Part shown: positions 11,651 through 23,041 of the stretch, piece by piece
Layout: the number at the start of each line of letters is the position of its first letter
Position numbering within the stretch: the stretch's first letter is position 1
NCBI GenBank assembly: GCA_050084985.1
Contig: JBITNC010000001.1
Location: 12,896,001 to 12,960,000, forward strand
Direction of reading: 5' to 3'
DNA from: Nageia nagi
Taxonomy: Eukaryota; Pinophyta
Length of the DNA stretch: 64,000 nt
Program-made: the position numbers and the translations under genes
The notes under the pieces: generated by a model
What the model was told of the DNA's origin: nothing
The model's input: only the letters and a program-made list of their open reading frames with translations
The model's database searches: none

Positions 11651-13043
11651 ACACCAAAACATTTGGATAGGAAAGTGGAGGAAATAAGAGTCAAAGAAGT
11701 TTGGTGACTTGTCTAAAAAAGAAACCCACATAAGAAACTACAAGGCACTAACCAAGTTAAAAAAAAATCCAAAATTCTAATCCTAGAACGAAAGAGGTAA
11801 GAGTGGAAGAAAAAGTGATGGAAGAACAACAAATAACAGGAATGGAATATGACAGATCATGGGAATAAGTCCGAAAAACAGAAGTTGGAGACAGAGAGTG
11901 GTGTAATGAGATTTACCGAAAAAATACACCCACCCTGCCCAGCAAAACAAATCGATGAAATCTCAGATTAAATTGTTTGTAAGAAATGTGTGAGGAGAGT
12001 AAGTTGACCTAAGAAAATTGAAGAGCATGGAGAGTCGTCTGCAGAAGTTGAAGGCACGTTGAAGACCGTTGAGAGTAGTGTGTATCTGCGTTCGAGAGAG
12101 TTGTGTGTATAGCACATGTGAGACACCTTCCAGCGTCATACACTGTTGTAGTCCAAAACATGCGCCCTCCTCCTCGCAGAAGAAATACGCACCCAAAAAA
12201 CAAAGTCAGGTGCAAACTAGTCCTCCTTGTGGTCCACCCAGCTATCACGCTGAGTACAGCCTCCTCCTGTAGTCCTGCTCGTCAGAGATTATGAGAGTGA
12301 TATTGATATCATTTTGATGGTGAAGTAATGAGATTGTATGGCTCTGAAATTGGCAGCCATCTCCTCATACAACGCCCAACCACTCCATCTCCTCTACGTG
12401 CGCACAGCCACTAGCAAGCGCCACAACGCCATTAAACAAAAAAGTAGCCTACTCCCAACCACTGCAGCCCGTTACAGCCAGCCTAACACTTCTCAACATC
12501 CTCCCAAATCACTTACGTTACCTCTGAAGTCTACACCAGTCCGTGCGCAGCGCTCCATGCCAAGCTCGCAACCTATAAACTCGTCCAGCTCCAACCAATG
12601 AGAAAATTGAATTAAAAATACAAACCTTTGAAGACTATCTTAACGGTCCATAAAAATTTGGTTTCATATATATATTTGGAAGTAAATAAAAGGATGCCAA
12701 GCCTCGTTAAACTCAAGGAGATAATTAAATCTATTTGCTCGTTTAATATACAAGATCTTGGGAGAAAAGAAATTTATTAGAATTTCTAAAACATTGAGGA
12801 CCAAATTAATTGCTAGTAATAATATTTTCCAAACAAATAAAAAGCATCAAAGTTTTCAAACAAGTGGTTGTGAGTTCAAACCCCTTCAAAAATAATTTAA
12901 ATATTTTATTTTGATATTTGCAAACTTAAAACTATGCATATGATCAAAATTAAAGGTGTTTAATTATTACCTTGGAGGTCCATTTTTTTGAAAGTAATTT
13001 TGAAGGGAAGAGATAACAAATTTTTTTGCACACTTCGAAGTGA
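11651..13043. other. Unassigned region with a GC-richer block
   Basis: 11880-12600 is noticeably less AT-rich than its neighbours and contains short ORFs on both strands (for example 12338-12601 plus, S/Q/P/T-rich). None shows a recognisable domain. 12601-13043 is AT-rich. This could be low-copy DNA or the leader of the copia that follows; it cannot be decided from the sequence. Confidence 0.4.
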
Positions 13044-13109
13044 GTGATTTTTTGCAAACTATTCATTGAGACAAAATCTTGCATAATAAACATTGCCCAG
13101 ACTGCCCCC

Positions 13110-15745
13110 AAAATTTTGCTCCCCAACTCCCAAGTGTTGAAAGGGGACAATTATACCACTTGGAAGATGGAGATTCAAGCAATTCTTCGCTTTGAAGATT
13201 TATGGGGAATTGTTAGTGGCACCAAAATATACCCATAGACTATGGTGAAGACAAAAAAAGATTTGATCTTTGCAACAACAAAGCGTTAATGATCATCCTA
13301 CTAAGCATCTCAGATAATGTCCAACCCCATATCCATGATTGCACAAAAGTAGATGATGCATGGATGAAATTGCAACAAGTCTATGAGTCCAAGAATCAAA
13401 ATCAGATTCTACACCTGCAAGGCCAATTACATAATCTTCAGTTAAAGAATGGAGAGATCATGGAGTCTTTCTTTTACCAAATTCCATAAGTCTGATCCTC
13501 CCTACAAGCACTAGGAGAGAAGATGGAAGACAAATCCCTGGTGGTAATTGCTTTGAGAGCACTACCAGAGAAGTTTTGTACCTTTGTGACAACCTTGAAA
13601 ATTTTGAATCAGAAATTGACTTTTGAGAAGTTGGTAAATATGTTGCAGGAAGAGGAAGCCTCCCATGCAAATTTGAATGAAGAGGAGCAAGCTATGATGT
13701 CAAATCAATGAGGTAAGAAACCCTTCTAGCATAAAGATAAAGGCAAAAGTCCCCTACAGTTAAATGAAAAGCAATAGAAAAGTTGCATGATTTGTGGTAA
13801 GAAAGGGCATGAATTATAGGATTGCTAGTACAATTCTTTTCCTCAAGCCTCTTTGAGCAATAAGAATCCACAACAAAGGGAAAAACCCTCAAAATCATGG
13901 GGAGTGGAAAATAATAGGGCAATGTTGTAAATGATGTTGATCAAGTGACTGAAGATGTTAGTGATCTCATTTTTATTCATTAAGAGAACCCTTCAATCTC
14001 CTCCACTTGTTATGTTGATTTCAGTGCTTTCAAACACATGAATAATCTAAAGGATTGGTTTTCTTCCTTGGATGATAATGCAAATCTTGGTCAAGTTTAA
14101 TTGGGAGATGAGACATCTCATGACATTGAAGGTAAGGGTGATGTTCATGTTCAACTTGGAAAGAATAGCTGTCAATTCAAAGAGGTCTTGTATGTGCTAA
14201 AGCTCATGAAGAACCTCCTTTCAATTAGCCAAATGTTGGATAAAAAATTTAAGGTGGAGTTTGATACTATGAAAGGAGAAAAGGTTTGCTTCTTTCATGA
14301 CTAATCCAAAGGATGTTGAATTGTAGTAAAAGGAAAAGGAGTTGGGAGAATATTTCTTCTTGATGTTGTAGCTTCCAACAATTATGCACTCAATGTTTAT
14401 GTTGCAAATGTCACCACTGTTTGGCACTATAGATTTAGATACATGAATACAAACTACCTAATCATTATGCAATGAAAGGATAGGATATGTGGTCTTCCAT
14501 CTCTTGTTTCTTCTATTAATTTTTATTCTACTTTCATAATAGAAAAATAACATAGAATCTCATTTGGTGATAGCACACATCATGCTAAAGTACCTCTTGA
14601 TGTGATCCATATCAATCTATATGGTCCTATTCGGGATAGTATTTCTAGCCTTAGATACTTCTTGTTATTTGTTGATGATTACTCCAAAAAAATATGGGTT
14701 TATTTCCTAAAGACAAAGGATTAGACATTTTCCTACTTCAAGGAATTAAAGGCACTTGTGGAGAAAAAAACTTCTCATCACATCCATGTTCTCCACTCAG
14801 ATAGAGGTATCAAATGAGTTTTTTGCATTCCTAAAGCAACATGGAATTCAATGACAGTTGACATATCCTACAAACCATAGCAAAATGGAGTTTATGAAAT
14901 ATGAAATAGAACCATTATGGAAATGGCAAGAAGCATGTGAAAAGATGCAAAAATGGATGGGATATTTTGGGCAAAATTAATGAATACTACCACATATCTA
15001 TTGAATAAGGTACCCACAAAAGCTCTTGATGGGATGACACCTAAAGAAGCATGGTCAGGAGAGAGATCCAATATCTCACATCTTTGAGTGTTTGGTTTTA
15101 CTACCTACATGCGCATTCCTAAGGAGAAAAGAAAGAAGATTCATGAATAATCAAAGAGGTACATTCTTTTTGAGTATGATAATGAATCCAAAGCCTATAG
15201 ACTCATGGATCTTACTACTTGAAAGACTTATATTAGCAAAGATATAATCTTTGATGAGACTAATGAATCTTCAATTAGTCCACCTACAAAGCTACCTGAA
15301 CCTGATAGTGGCCCCATAATGAATTATGATGATGAGGATGATGAGAGAGAAGCTCTAGTTGTGAATTTGCCATCTCAAAGACCTAAGTGGTACTAGAAGA
15401 AATTGTAGGGTTCAAATTTGAGTGCTCCACTAGACATTTTGAATTCTAGAGTGAGGACATAGAGCATGGCTCGTGAAGAAGTGAACTTGGCATTTATGAG
15501 CATAGTTGTGAATACACCTGAACCTAAGATGGTTCATGAAGCTATTAAGCTACCATATTGGAAATCATACATGCAGGTAGAATATGATTCATTGATGAAA
15601 AATGGCACATGGAAGTTGGTAGATCTTCCATCAAGGAAGAAGGCCATTGGATCCAAATGGGTATTCAAAACCAAGTACAAAGTTGATGTTACATTCGATA
15701 AGCAGAGGCCTGACTTATTACCAAAGGGTATACTCAACAAGATAT
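13110..15745 (+). pseudogene. Copia E, first segment: gag, protease, integrase, start of RT
   Basis: The order is that of a Ty1/copia polyprotein. Gag starts near 13110 (LKGDNYTTWKMEIQAIL), with ALPEKFCTFVTTLK and a helix-rich EEASHANLNEEEQAM. A CX2CX4HX4C zinc knuckle lies near 13775-13820 (CMICGKKGHEL, then a stop, then DC). The protease motif is degraded (CYVDFSAFKHM near 14020 instead of DSGAS). The GAG-pre-integrase region and integrase follow (DVIHINLYGPI, LLFVDDYSKKIWVYFLK, then LHSDRG). The start of RT is open at 15466-15745 (KKAIGSKWVFKTKY). Many stops and frameshifts occur. It breaks off within RT, where a second, overlapping segment begins. No 5' LTR was found. Confidence 0.85.
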
Positions 15746-15756
15746 GGTTTGTAGAA

Positions 15757-16440
15757 TTGATTTTCTTTCTTATATGATAATGAAAATATTTATCAAGTTT
15801 GATTGGGCAATGACACATCCCATGAAATTGAAGACAAGGGTGATGTTCATGTCCAACTTGGAAAGAATAATTGTCAGCTCAAAGAGGTCTTATATGTGCC
15901 AAAGCTCATGAAGAACCTCCTATCAATTAGCTAGATGCTAGAAAAAAATTATAGGTGGAGTTTGATACTATGAAAGGAGAAAAGGTTTACTTCATTCATG
16001 ACTAATCCAAAGGATGTTACATGATAGTAAAAGCAAAAGGAGTTGGGAGAATATTTTTGCTTGATGTTGTAGCTTCCAACACTTATGCACTCAATGTTCA
16101 TGTTGCAAATGTCACCATTCTTTGGTATTATAGATTTAAACACATGAATCCAAACTACCTAATCACTCTACAAAAAAATGATATGGTACATGGTCTTCCA
16201 TCTCTTCCTTATCCTACTTATGTTTGTTTTAATTGCATAGCAGGAAAAAAACATAAAATCCCATTCAATGATAGCACACATCATGCTAAAGGACCTCTTG
16301 ATGTGATCCATATCGATCTGTATGGTCCCATCTAGGCTAGTGTTTCTGGCCTCAAATACTTCCTATTATTTGTTGATGACTACTCTAGAAAAATGTGGGT
16401 GTATTTCTTGAAGACAGGATAAAATATTTTCCTACTTCAA
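15757..16440 (+). pseudogene. Copia E, second segment, part 1: protease to integrase
   Basis: This restarts the polyprotein upstream of where the first segment stopped: 15757-16440 aligns with 14040-14735 (GDVHVQLGKNNCQLKEVLYV; LLDVVASNTYALNVHVANV; GPLDVIHIDLYGPI; LLFVDDYSRKMWVYFLKT). It is interrupted at 16440 by element D in the middle of the integrase sequence and resumes at 32588. Open piece: 16021-16335. Stops and a frameshift make it non-functional. Confidence 0.85.
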
Positions 16441-17470
16441 TGATCTAAAATGGATTTTGAAGTCTTAAAATAAAAACTGCCAGGTGCAAATCTACATTGG
16501 AGGCAAACTTGAAAACGATGCTTGGAACTACCAATAAGGAGTTAAAGTGTAAAATTTGGACCAATTAATATTCATATATACATGAAAACTTGGATGAAAT
16601 TTCATGATATTTAGAAATATGGTCATGAAGTTGTGGTTATGCCAAAATGGCACTAGAAGTAGTTTTTGGCAATTTTACAAAATCCAAAAAGATAGAAGAA
16701 TATAACCATACGAGACCAAAAAAATGCTACAATAATACAAATGAAGGAGATTATTTTTATGATTAAGAGAGATCATATTGTAAATAAGGAAAAATAACAA
16801 ATATTATTTATCATGTAACCATAAACTCCAAATTTGTTATCCCTTAATGTTATAAAAGGGAACATGGAGTATGAAAAATTTAAGTCCTTTAGTGTGGATT
16901 TCCTCCCAAGGGGAGTGAGTTAGTGCATTTGAAAATAATGTGGAAGACTCTATTTTATTTTAAAATCCATGAAAAATAACAAAACCATGAGACTGATATT
17001 GGAAGTGCATTTCAAGCTTGCATAGGAAAACAAAAAAGAACATGGACAAGATTATTACCATGGAGAAAGAAGTGGACGATATAATCACCATGATGGAAAG
17101 AAAAAAGATAGAGTAGTTCTAAATATGTCATCTTGGGAGAAGAGGCATGAAACTATGCTTAAGGACTTTAGTTGAAAAGAGATTCATCTTCAAGAAAGAG
17201 ATTCAATGGAGAGCCTACAATGATTGTGTGATTCGACTTTGACAAATAAAAGAGTGAAGCAAGAATGATAATACAAATGACATTGTAAAATGAACTCTAC
17301 AATAATGGATTGTTATTTGATGGATGTAGACCACATCATTCAAAACATAGTAAGTATGTGTGTACATCATTTTGTGTACTTTTGATTTGGTGTGCATTTT
17401 ATTTCTGCAAGCACTAAAATGAATAAATTGTTAGATCCAAATTAAATCCTGAAGTAGGGTCTATGGATCA
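16441..17470 (+). repeat. Element D 5' LTR
   Basis: Begins TGATCT and ends GGATCA. It matches the split second LTR over its whole length, for example 'tggattttgaagtcttaaa', 'aagtcctttagtgtg', 'ttataaaagggaacatgg' and 'caccatgatggaaagaaaa' against 'caccatgataaaaagaaaa'. A plausible TATA element is 'ttataaaaggg' near 16850-16860. Confidence 0.8.
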
Positions 17471-17963
17471 AGTTGGTATCAGATTAGTTATTGTTTTGGG
17501 AACTGATGGAGCTTGTTTAAAAAAAAAATGAGTGCTTTATTTGTAAATATTAGTGTTGTGCCTACTTTGAAGTCAAGAGGACCTGATGGATTAGATTCAT
17601 AGTTTGAAAGCATGCAAGGTTGGGGTAAATTTTCATTTTGAAGTTAGAAATTTTATTAGCATTTGATGAAATCTTTCTATCATAAAATTATCTTGACATG
17701 AATTCTAGTGGGAATATAAGGGATCATCTTCTCAGCATTTTTGATGATAGAGGTTGTTGTGTTGGAATTTAATATTCTTGTGCTCTTGATTCACTAAGAA
17801 TATGAACTTATGTACCTAAAAATGCCAAGCAAATTTAGATTAAGGAGCAAATTAGAGAAGGTGATTCCAAGAAGGGGTAAATTTGTATTTGTGTAGGATT
17901 TTTTTTCTCATTATTTTGATCCTAAGGATTTTGTGTGACCAAAATCCCTTAAAATAGGATGAG
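17471..17963 (+). other. Element D internal region: PBS, non-coding spacer, PPT
   Basis: 'tggtatcagat' at 17474-17484 matches the first bases of the initiator-Met-type plant primer site (TGGTATCAGAGC). 'aaaataggatgag' (17951-17963) is purine-rich, directly abuts the second LTR and can serve as the polypurine tract. Nothing between them is coding. Confidence 0.65.
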
Positions 17964-18257
17964 TTATCTGAAATGGATTTTGAAGTCTTAAAAAAAAATA
18001 ATTGCCAAGTGCAAATCTGTATTGGAGACCAACTTGATGATGATGCTTGGAGCTACCAATAAGAAGTTAAAGTGTGAAATTTGGACCAGTTAAGATAAAT
18101 ACATCCAAAAACATCTAGATGAAAGTTCATGACATTTAGAATTGTGGTTATGAAGTTGTGGTCATGCCAAAATGGCACTAGAAGCAGTTTTGATAATTTT
18201 GTAAAATCCAAAAAGATAGGAGAATATAATCATATGAGACCAAACAAATTCTACAAG
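17964..18257 (+). repeat. Element D 3' LTR, left part (split by copia B)
   Basis: Matches the first ~290 bp of the 5' LTR ('ttatctgaaatggattttg' against 'tgatctaaaatggattttg'). It ends in ACAAG (18253-18257), the target duplicated when copia B inserted. Confidence 0.8.
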
Positions 18258-18750
18258 TGTTGGAATGTATAATGCATTATTGTAAAGGTTTGTATTAAAT
18301 CTTCTATGTAAGTTCACTAATACTTAAGGGTATCATTTATACCTTAAGTATTTAAGTGAATATGATAATGTAATTTGTCCTACATTCCATGTCATGAGCA
18401 TGCCCCTTGGGTAAAAAGATGTGCATGTCATGCTTTGTACATTGGATAAAAGGGTGATCCAAAGAGGGATTTTGGCCTATAAATAGAAGGATCTCTCTTT
18501 GTGATCACACACCAATTGTGGAGTAAAGTTACGATATAGGATAGAAGTGTAGGAGTTGAGATTAGGAGGATTGTAAGAGAGTTGTATTTGTGATTGAAGT
18601 AAAGATCTAGTTAGTGGATGTACTCCTAGTTGTAGGAACCACTTTACATCTTGTGTTATGAGATTACTTTGTGAGTTTGTTAGATGCAATTTTGAGCTTT
18701 CATTTGATCTTGGTTGATTAGAAATTATCTTGTTAGTGTTAGTTCCTTCA
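18258..18750 (+). repeat. Copia B 5' LTR
   Basis: Starts TGTTGGAATG and ends AGTTCCTTCA. A TATA box, TATAAATAG, lies at 18478-18486, directly upstream of the likely transcription start. It pairs with 31323-31832. Confidence 0.88.
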
Positions 18751-18753
18751 AAT

Positions 18754-18765
18754 TGGTATTAGAGC
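18754..18765 (+). other. Copia B primer-binding site (initiator Met tRNA type)
   Basis: 'tggtattagagc', one mismatch (C to T) from the usual plant copia primer site TGGTATCAGAGC, three bases after the LTR end. Confidence 0.8.
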
Positions 18766-19916
18766 ACCTTAGAGGCTCCTCTTCACATCCTTGATTTGGT
18801 GACTCTTTTTCAACATTTTAGTCTCCTCATTCCTCTTCCTACAATTGATTATTGCGATAAATCTAAGATAAGGTATAAATTTCCTCCTCCTTTGGTTATC
18901 TTATGGATTATTGCATTAAATACTAACATATTTTGTGAGATATGTGAGCTTATTTTTGAAGAAAAATATTGCTAACAAAAATGCCTTTTTTTTTATATAT
19001 ATACTAACCTCTTATGTTACTTGCAACCTTTTAAATTGCTACAATTTTTTTATTTTCAAAAAACATTATTACAAAATTTGTGTAATATTACAAAGAGGTT
19101 ACTATACAAAGTGTAATATTTTATAAATTATTTTTTGTGAATCAAAAGATATTTAAAAAAAAATAAAGTTCCTTAAAATAAAATATAGGAAGTTTATTTT
19201 TTAGAATAAAAAAAGAGGAGAGTTATATTTTATTTCAAAATAAAAATATAAGCATGTATTTTTTAATATATACAACACTTTGTAATTTGTTTTTGAATAA
19301 GGTGGCTCTTTCCAACCAAGGAACCCACCCTTTATAGCATTGCATGTACCCCTTGCACACTCTTTATACTGACCATCTTCCCTCTCAACTGTCATCTAGC
19401 TTATGTAGCCTTGAATGCTGCTTACAAACATGTTGTGAGGGAAGGCCCTAGCAATCTATTATTCTCTCAAATTGTAGCTTATGAGTTGATTTGGTTGGCC
19501 CACATGCATGGCCCCTTTTCCTTAGCTTGCAACTCTTCTGCATGTGCCCCTTCTTCTTATCTTGTGACTCTTTTTTTCTATGTGTGGCCTCTCTCCTTGA
19601 CCTTTTTTTCCCTTTGAATCATCGCTTGGCTCTGAATCATCGCTTGACACTTGCCCTTTGCTAGTTATTATACCCTATTGGTTCTCCCTACTATCAAAGT
19701 GCATTACCTACTGAATAGCCTTGGTGGTTGAGTTGTTGACCCCTTGCGGTTGACCTCAACTAGTACAACATGTTGCTCCTTCCCCCCCCTCATGTGCAGG
19801 TCCCTCCTTCTCATCTATGCTTGTGCCACTAGACCACCTCCTCCTTATCAAATGATTATCTTTTCCCCTTCTCTCCTCTTTGAAACTAGGTCTACCTTGC
19901 ATGTAACATGCCACTC
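18766..19916 (+). other. Copia B leader, first part
   Basis: Long untranslated region between the primer site and gag, interrupted at 19916 by element C. AT-rich to 19300, then C/T-rich. Short ORFs (for example 19411-19617) have no recognisable motif. It ends with CACTC (19912-19916), the target duplicated by element C. Confidence 0.6.
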
Positions 19917-21476
19917 TGTTGATTGAGATTGTGTAATATGTGTGCCTGGAACAATCTTAACCAAAGTAAATCATGAACAACTGTGGTAGCAGCCTGATCT
20001 CCAGAGAAGGCTGGTTCCTTATCCATTGGGTAGAGAAAAAGTAATAGGAAAGAGATAAAAGAGTAGGGTGCGAGAAATTCAAGCAAAGGATAGGGTAACA
20101 GGAAAGGAAGTAAAAAGGATAGGGTAACGAGAGAGAAAGCAAAGGTAGATCACTAGTTCAGTGCGGGCTTTCGCAGTATGCGAAACCTTGGCCTGAATCT
20201 AGTGTCGCAGCCACAGAACAAGTTCTCACTCTCTGAATAGCCTCCCAGCTTCTACTCTACCATGTAGCAGACACAGTTATACTAGCAACTCGCGATTATC
20301 ATTCAGGAAACAAGCTAAGCTGCCACAATGTAACCAAATTAAGAATAACAATTACGAGTGCTAGACAAGAAAGGTCAAGATGGTATCATGTTGCCGGCCA
20401 AAAACTACAGGTCTTCGAGAACAATGTAAAGGGCAATACTAGGCTTCCGACCCTTCTTTCACTTTATTTTCATATACTTATACTGTAGTAACAACAGTTA
20501 CAAGATTTGCAGAATAGAAACATTTACAAAAATGGCCTCAAGATTCTGGCCTTCTTGAATTGACACCACCTACATACGCCACTTGGCCATCTGTTACAAA
20601 GTTGGGCGGATTGCAGACGATATGGTTCCTTGATGATTGTGCTCAGGCATCTTGCAGACTTCCTCTCTTTCGGGATTTCTTAATTCTCTGGCTCAGGCTC
20701 TTCAATCTTTCTTTGCGGGCCTATTTTCCTCTGGGACTTCGGTTTCATTCACCAATGTTAATCTTGTTTCTTTCCTTGATGAGACTTGTGCTGATCTCAT
20801 CGCCTCCGGGGCTGGTTTCATTCACTAATGTTAACTTTGCCTTTTCTTGTGACGTCATCCTCGAACTTCCGGAACGATTCACCTTCAGGGCTCCGGATAC
20901 TGAATTACTCCTTCTTGATGTCATTTCTTTCAGACTCCAATTTTCCTCAAAACGTTAACTTCATTTTTCGCCATGACGTCAGCTTCATATTTCCGGAATG
21001 CATCACTCACTGGCTCTGGATACTGGATTACTTCGTGCTGACATCACCTCCTTTGGGCTTCAGTTTCCTTCAAAATGTGGACTTTGTTCTCCCCGTGACA
21101 TCACCTTCATATGTCCGGAATTCTCTATTCACTGACTTCGGGCCTTTTAGTTCCTCTTGCTGACCTCTTCATCTCCGGAACCCAGTTCCATTCAAAATGT
21201 GAACGTTGTTTCCCCGTGATGTCATCTTCATATCTCTGGAATGCTTTGTTTCCCGGAGAAACTTATGCTGACTTTATCTTTTCCAGAACTTGGTCTTCAC
21301 CAAAATATAACTATCTTATCCTCCGCACGTCTCCACTTCAGTCCGGACAACTTTACTCCGACTCCAGGCTGCTTTATCTGCTCCAGAAAAACTCCTGGGG
21401 ATCTTAAAATGAACCCATGATGGCAAGTAAAGTACACCGGGGCTTTACTTCAGGATTTATTATGTAGGAATCTACA
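19917..21476 (-). repeat. Element C 3' LTR (left copy)
   Basis: Matches 23042-24638 nearly base for base, but lacks about 37 bp present at 23900-23940 in the other copy. It contains the TGACGTCA-like array at about 20788-21276 (separate entry). Confidence 0.88.
20780..21280. promoter_or_regulatory. Periodic TGACGTCA-like (CRE/TGA-type) array in LTR
   Basis: Matches or near matches to the palindrome TGACGTCA occur at 20788 (tgatctca), 20850 (tgacgtca), 20916 (tgatgtca), 20974 (tgacgtca), 21039 (tgacatca), 21096 (tgacatca), 21161 (tgacctct), 21217 (tgatgtca) and 21269 (tgacttta). Spacing alternates between about 65 and 57 bp, implying a dimeric unit of about 120 bp, and TCCGGA-like hexamers recur between them. 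TGACG is the core bound by plant TGA-class bZIP factors; binding here is inferred. The intermediate variants fit CpG decay of one starting motif. Confidence 0.6.
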
Positions 21477-21639
21477 TTATGGCGACCTCTGAGGGAAAAT
21501 TTCACCTTTATCAAAGAGGAATTTAGAACCCAGTCTAAAAAATAATACCAAAAAATACCAAAGCATTTCACTACTACATAGAGTCCGGAACCACATGGAT
21601 TCGAAATTTTTTTTTTTTAAACTCTGTCCTCATCATCTC

Positions 21640-22893
21640 CGGCTTATGTCGTCAGCTACACCAGGCGGAGGAATGCCCCCACTTCTTGATAAATATTCTT
21701 GATATTGATAAATAGGACATGTGGTTTGTTCGTGAGCACCATTGCAGGCCAAACACATACCAGAGGCTGACCCAGAAGAGGAAGCTTGGCTTGCATCATC
21801 ATTCAACACATTCTGAGCCTTTTCTACAGCAGGATAAGGATATCTTCTTGCATCGCTTTATCTGCTTAGCATGGTAATCCGGTTTGCCATATTTCTACAC
21901 AAATTTTGGAGTTCCTAAATTTCTGATGATGAAGATACCCCTTGGTTCATATTAGGCTGAGAGGGGCTTGTAAGGCCAAGGGAGCTCTAGGGACCGGCAA
22001 ATTTGATGGCCACGGTTGAGCAGGGGCAGGAATACTTGCCAGAGGTGGCACTGAACTGATTACTGGAGGTCTCCAAATCTGCTGTTGTGCGGTTATTGGA
22101 AAATAGGGCATTGGCATACGACTTGGTAATTTTCCAACTGCAATAAGACAGGATTCAGCATATACTGCTTGTCTATAGACCTCCGGGAAAGTATTCACTC
22201 CGGAATTTTGGATTTGCAGAGAGAGATCCGGAGGAAAGGCTCTCAGGTAATACATTAAGGCTTGAAATTACTGAGGCCTGACTGGCATGGGTACTCTCGT
22301 CCACGTTTTCTGGAATCTAATGTTGAAATCTGAGATATTTTCTTGTTCATGATCTTTTGATTGAAGTGAACTGTGTTAACAAAGAAAAGGGATCTCCTAA
22401 TTCATTAAACTCCAAGATAAAGGGCTCTGCCAGTTGAGCCCAAGTAGTGATGGATCCATTAGGAAGGCCCCTGTACCAATCCAGGACCTTTCCTTTGAAA
22501 GACTGAGCCAGTAATCTCACCATAACATCTTCATGCTGAATATTGTGAATCTTGGCCAAACCGGCTACATCAACACAGTGCTCATAAGCCATTTTTTCCG
22601 AAGTTGCATCAAACTCCGAAGGGTTTTGAAAACATTCGCTGGGATATCATGCGATACCGCCAGGGCTATTGGTACTCCATTGTCCCATTCCGGATAAATA
22701 TTCTGGGCTGGATTAGCCATTCCAGGAAGGTATTTCTAGTATGAAGATTGGATAATTCTGGCTTGATAAAGGATTTTAGGGAGTCGACACTATTCAGAGA
22801 CTTGGACTTGATCAGGGTCTTTCTCCTAGGAGTATCTAACTTCCTAAACTCCAGTGCTTCTTTTGCTGCTCTAGTTTTAGATCTTGTCCACAT
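21640..22893 (-). pseudogene. Element C gag-like protein, broken
   Basis: Minus-strand pieces run in order. 22893-22666 is a basic N-terminus (MWTRSKTRAAKEALEF). 22592-22347 is a retrotransposon-gag core (MVRLLAQSFKGKVLDWYRGL, then NGSITTWAQLAEPFI). 22255-21947 contains YYLRAFPPDLSLQI and a proline-rich tail. A zinc-knuckle-like CLACNGAHEQTTC follows near 21740. Frameshifts separate the pieces. The core motif 'KGKVLDWYRGLPNGSITTW' is typical of gypsy-type gag (W-Y-x-x-L-P). Its role in the intact element would be to form the virus-like particle that packages element RNA. Confidence 0.75.
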
Positions 22894-23017
22894 AAACTCC
22901 AGGTTGCAAAAGAAAATGACAGGTTCAAAAGCACATATGATATTTACAAATAATTTGCTTTAATACATACCATGGATAGTGCTTCAGCAGAGTAGCCAAT
23001 AAGTTTCTTCGTGTCCC

Positions 23018-23035
23018 ACCGGGCGTGCCAAAAAG
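23018..23035 (-). other. Element C primer-binding site
   Basis: Read on the minus strand, TGGCACGCCCGGTGGGAC follows the 5' LTR (23042-24638) after a few bases, which agrees with the minus orientation of gag. The identity of the primer tRNA was not assigned. Confidence 0.6.
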
Positions 23036-23041
23036 AAATAC

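Noticed and set aside
12338-12601. 87-codon ORF in the GC-richer block as a gene
   Set aside because: No domain, no supporting context, and overlapping ORFs on both strands; kept only as an unassigned region.
12855-12890. tRNA gene or SINE from a B-box-like 'gagttcaaacccc'
   Set aside because: No A box or cloverleaf at the right distance.
20560-21407. Several plus-strand ORFs of 98-132 codons, duplicated at 23686-24569
   Set aside because: They lie within the LTRs of element C and read through its tandem motif; the duplication is the LTR pair, not a gene family.
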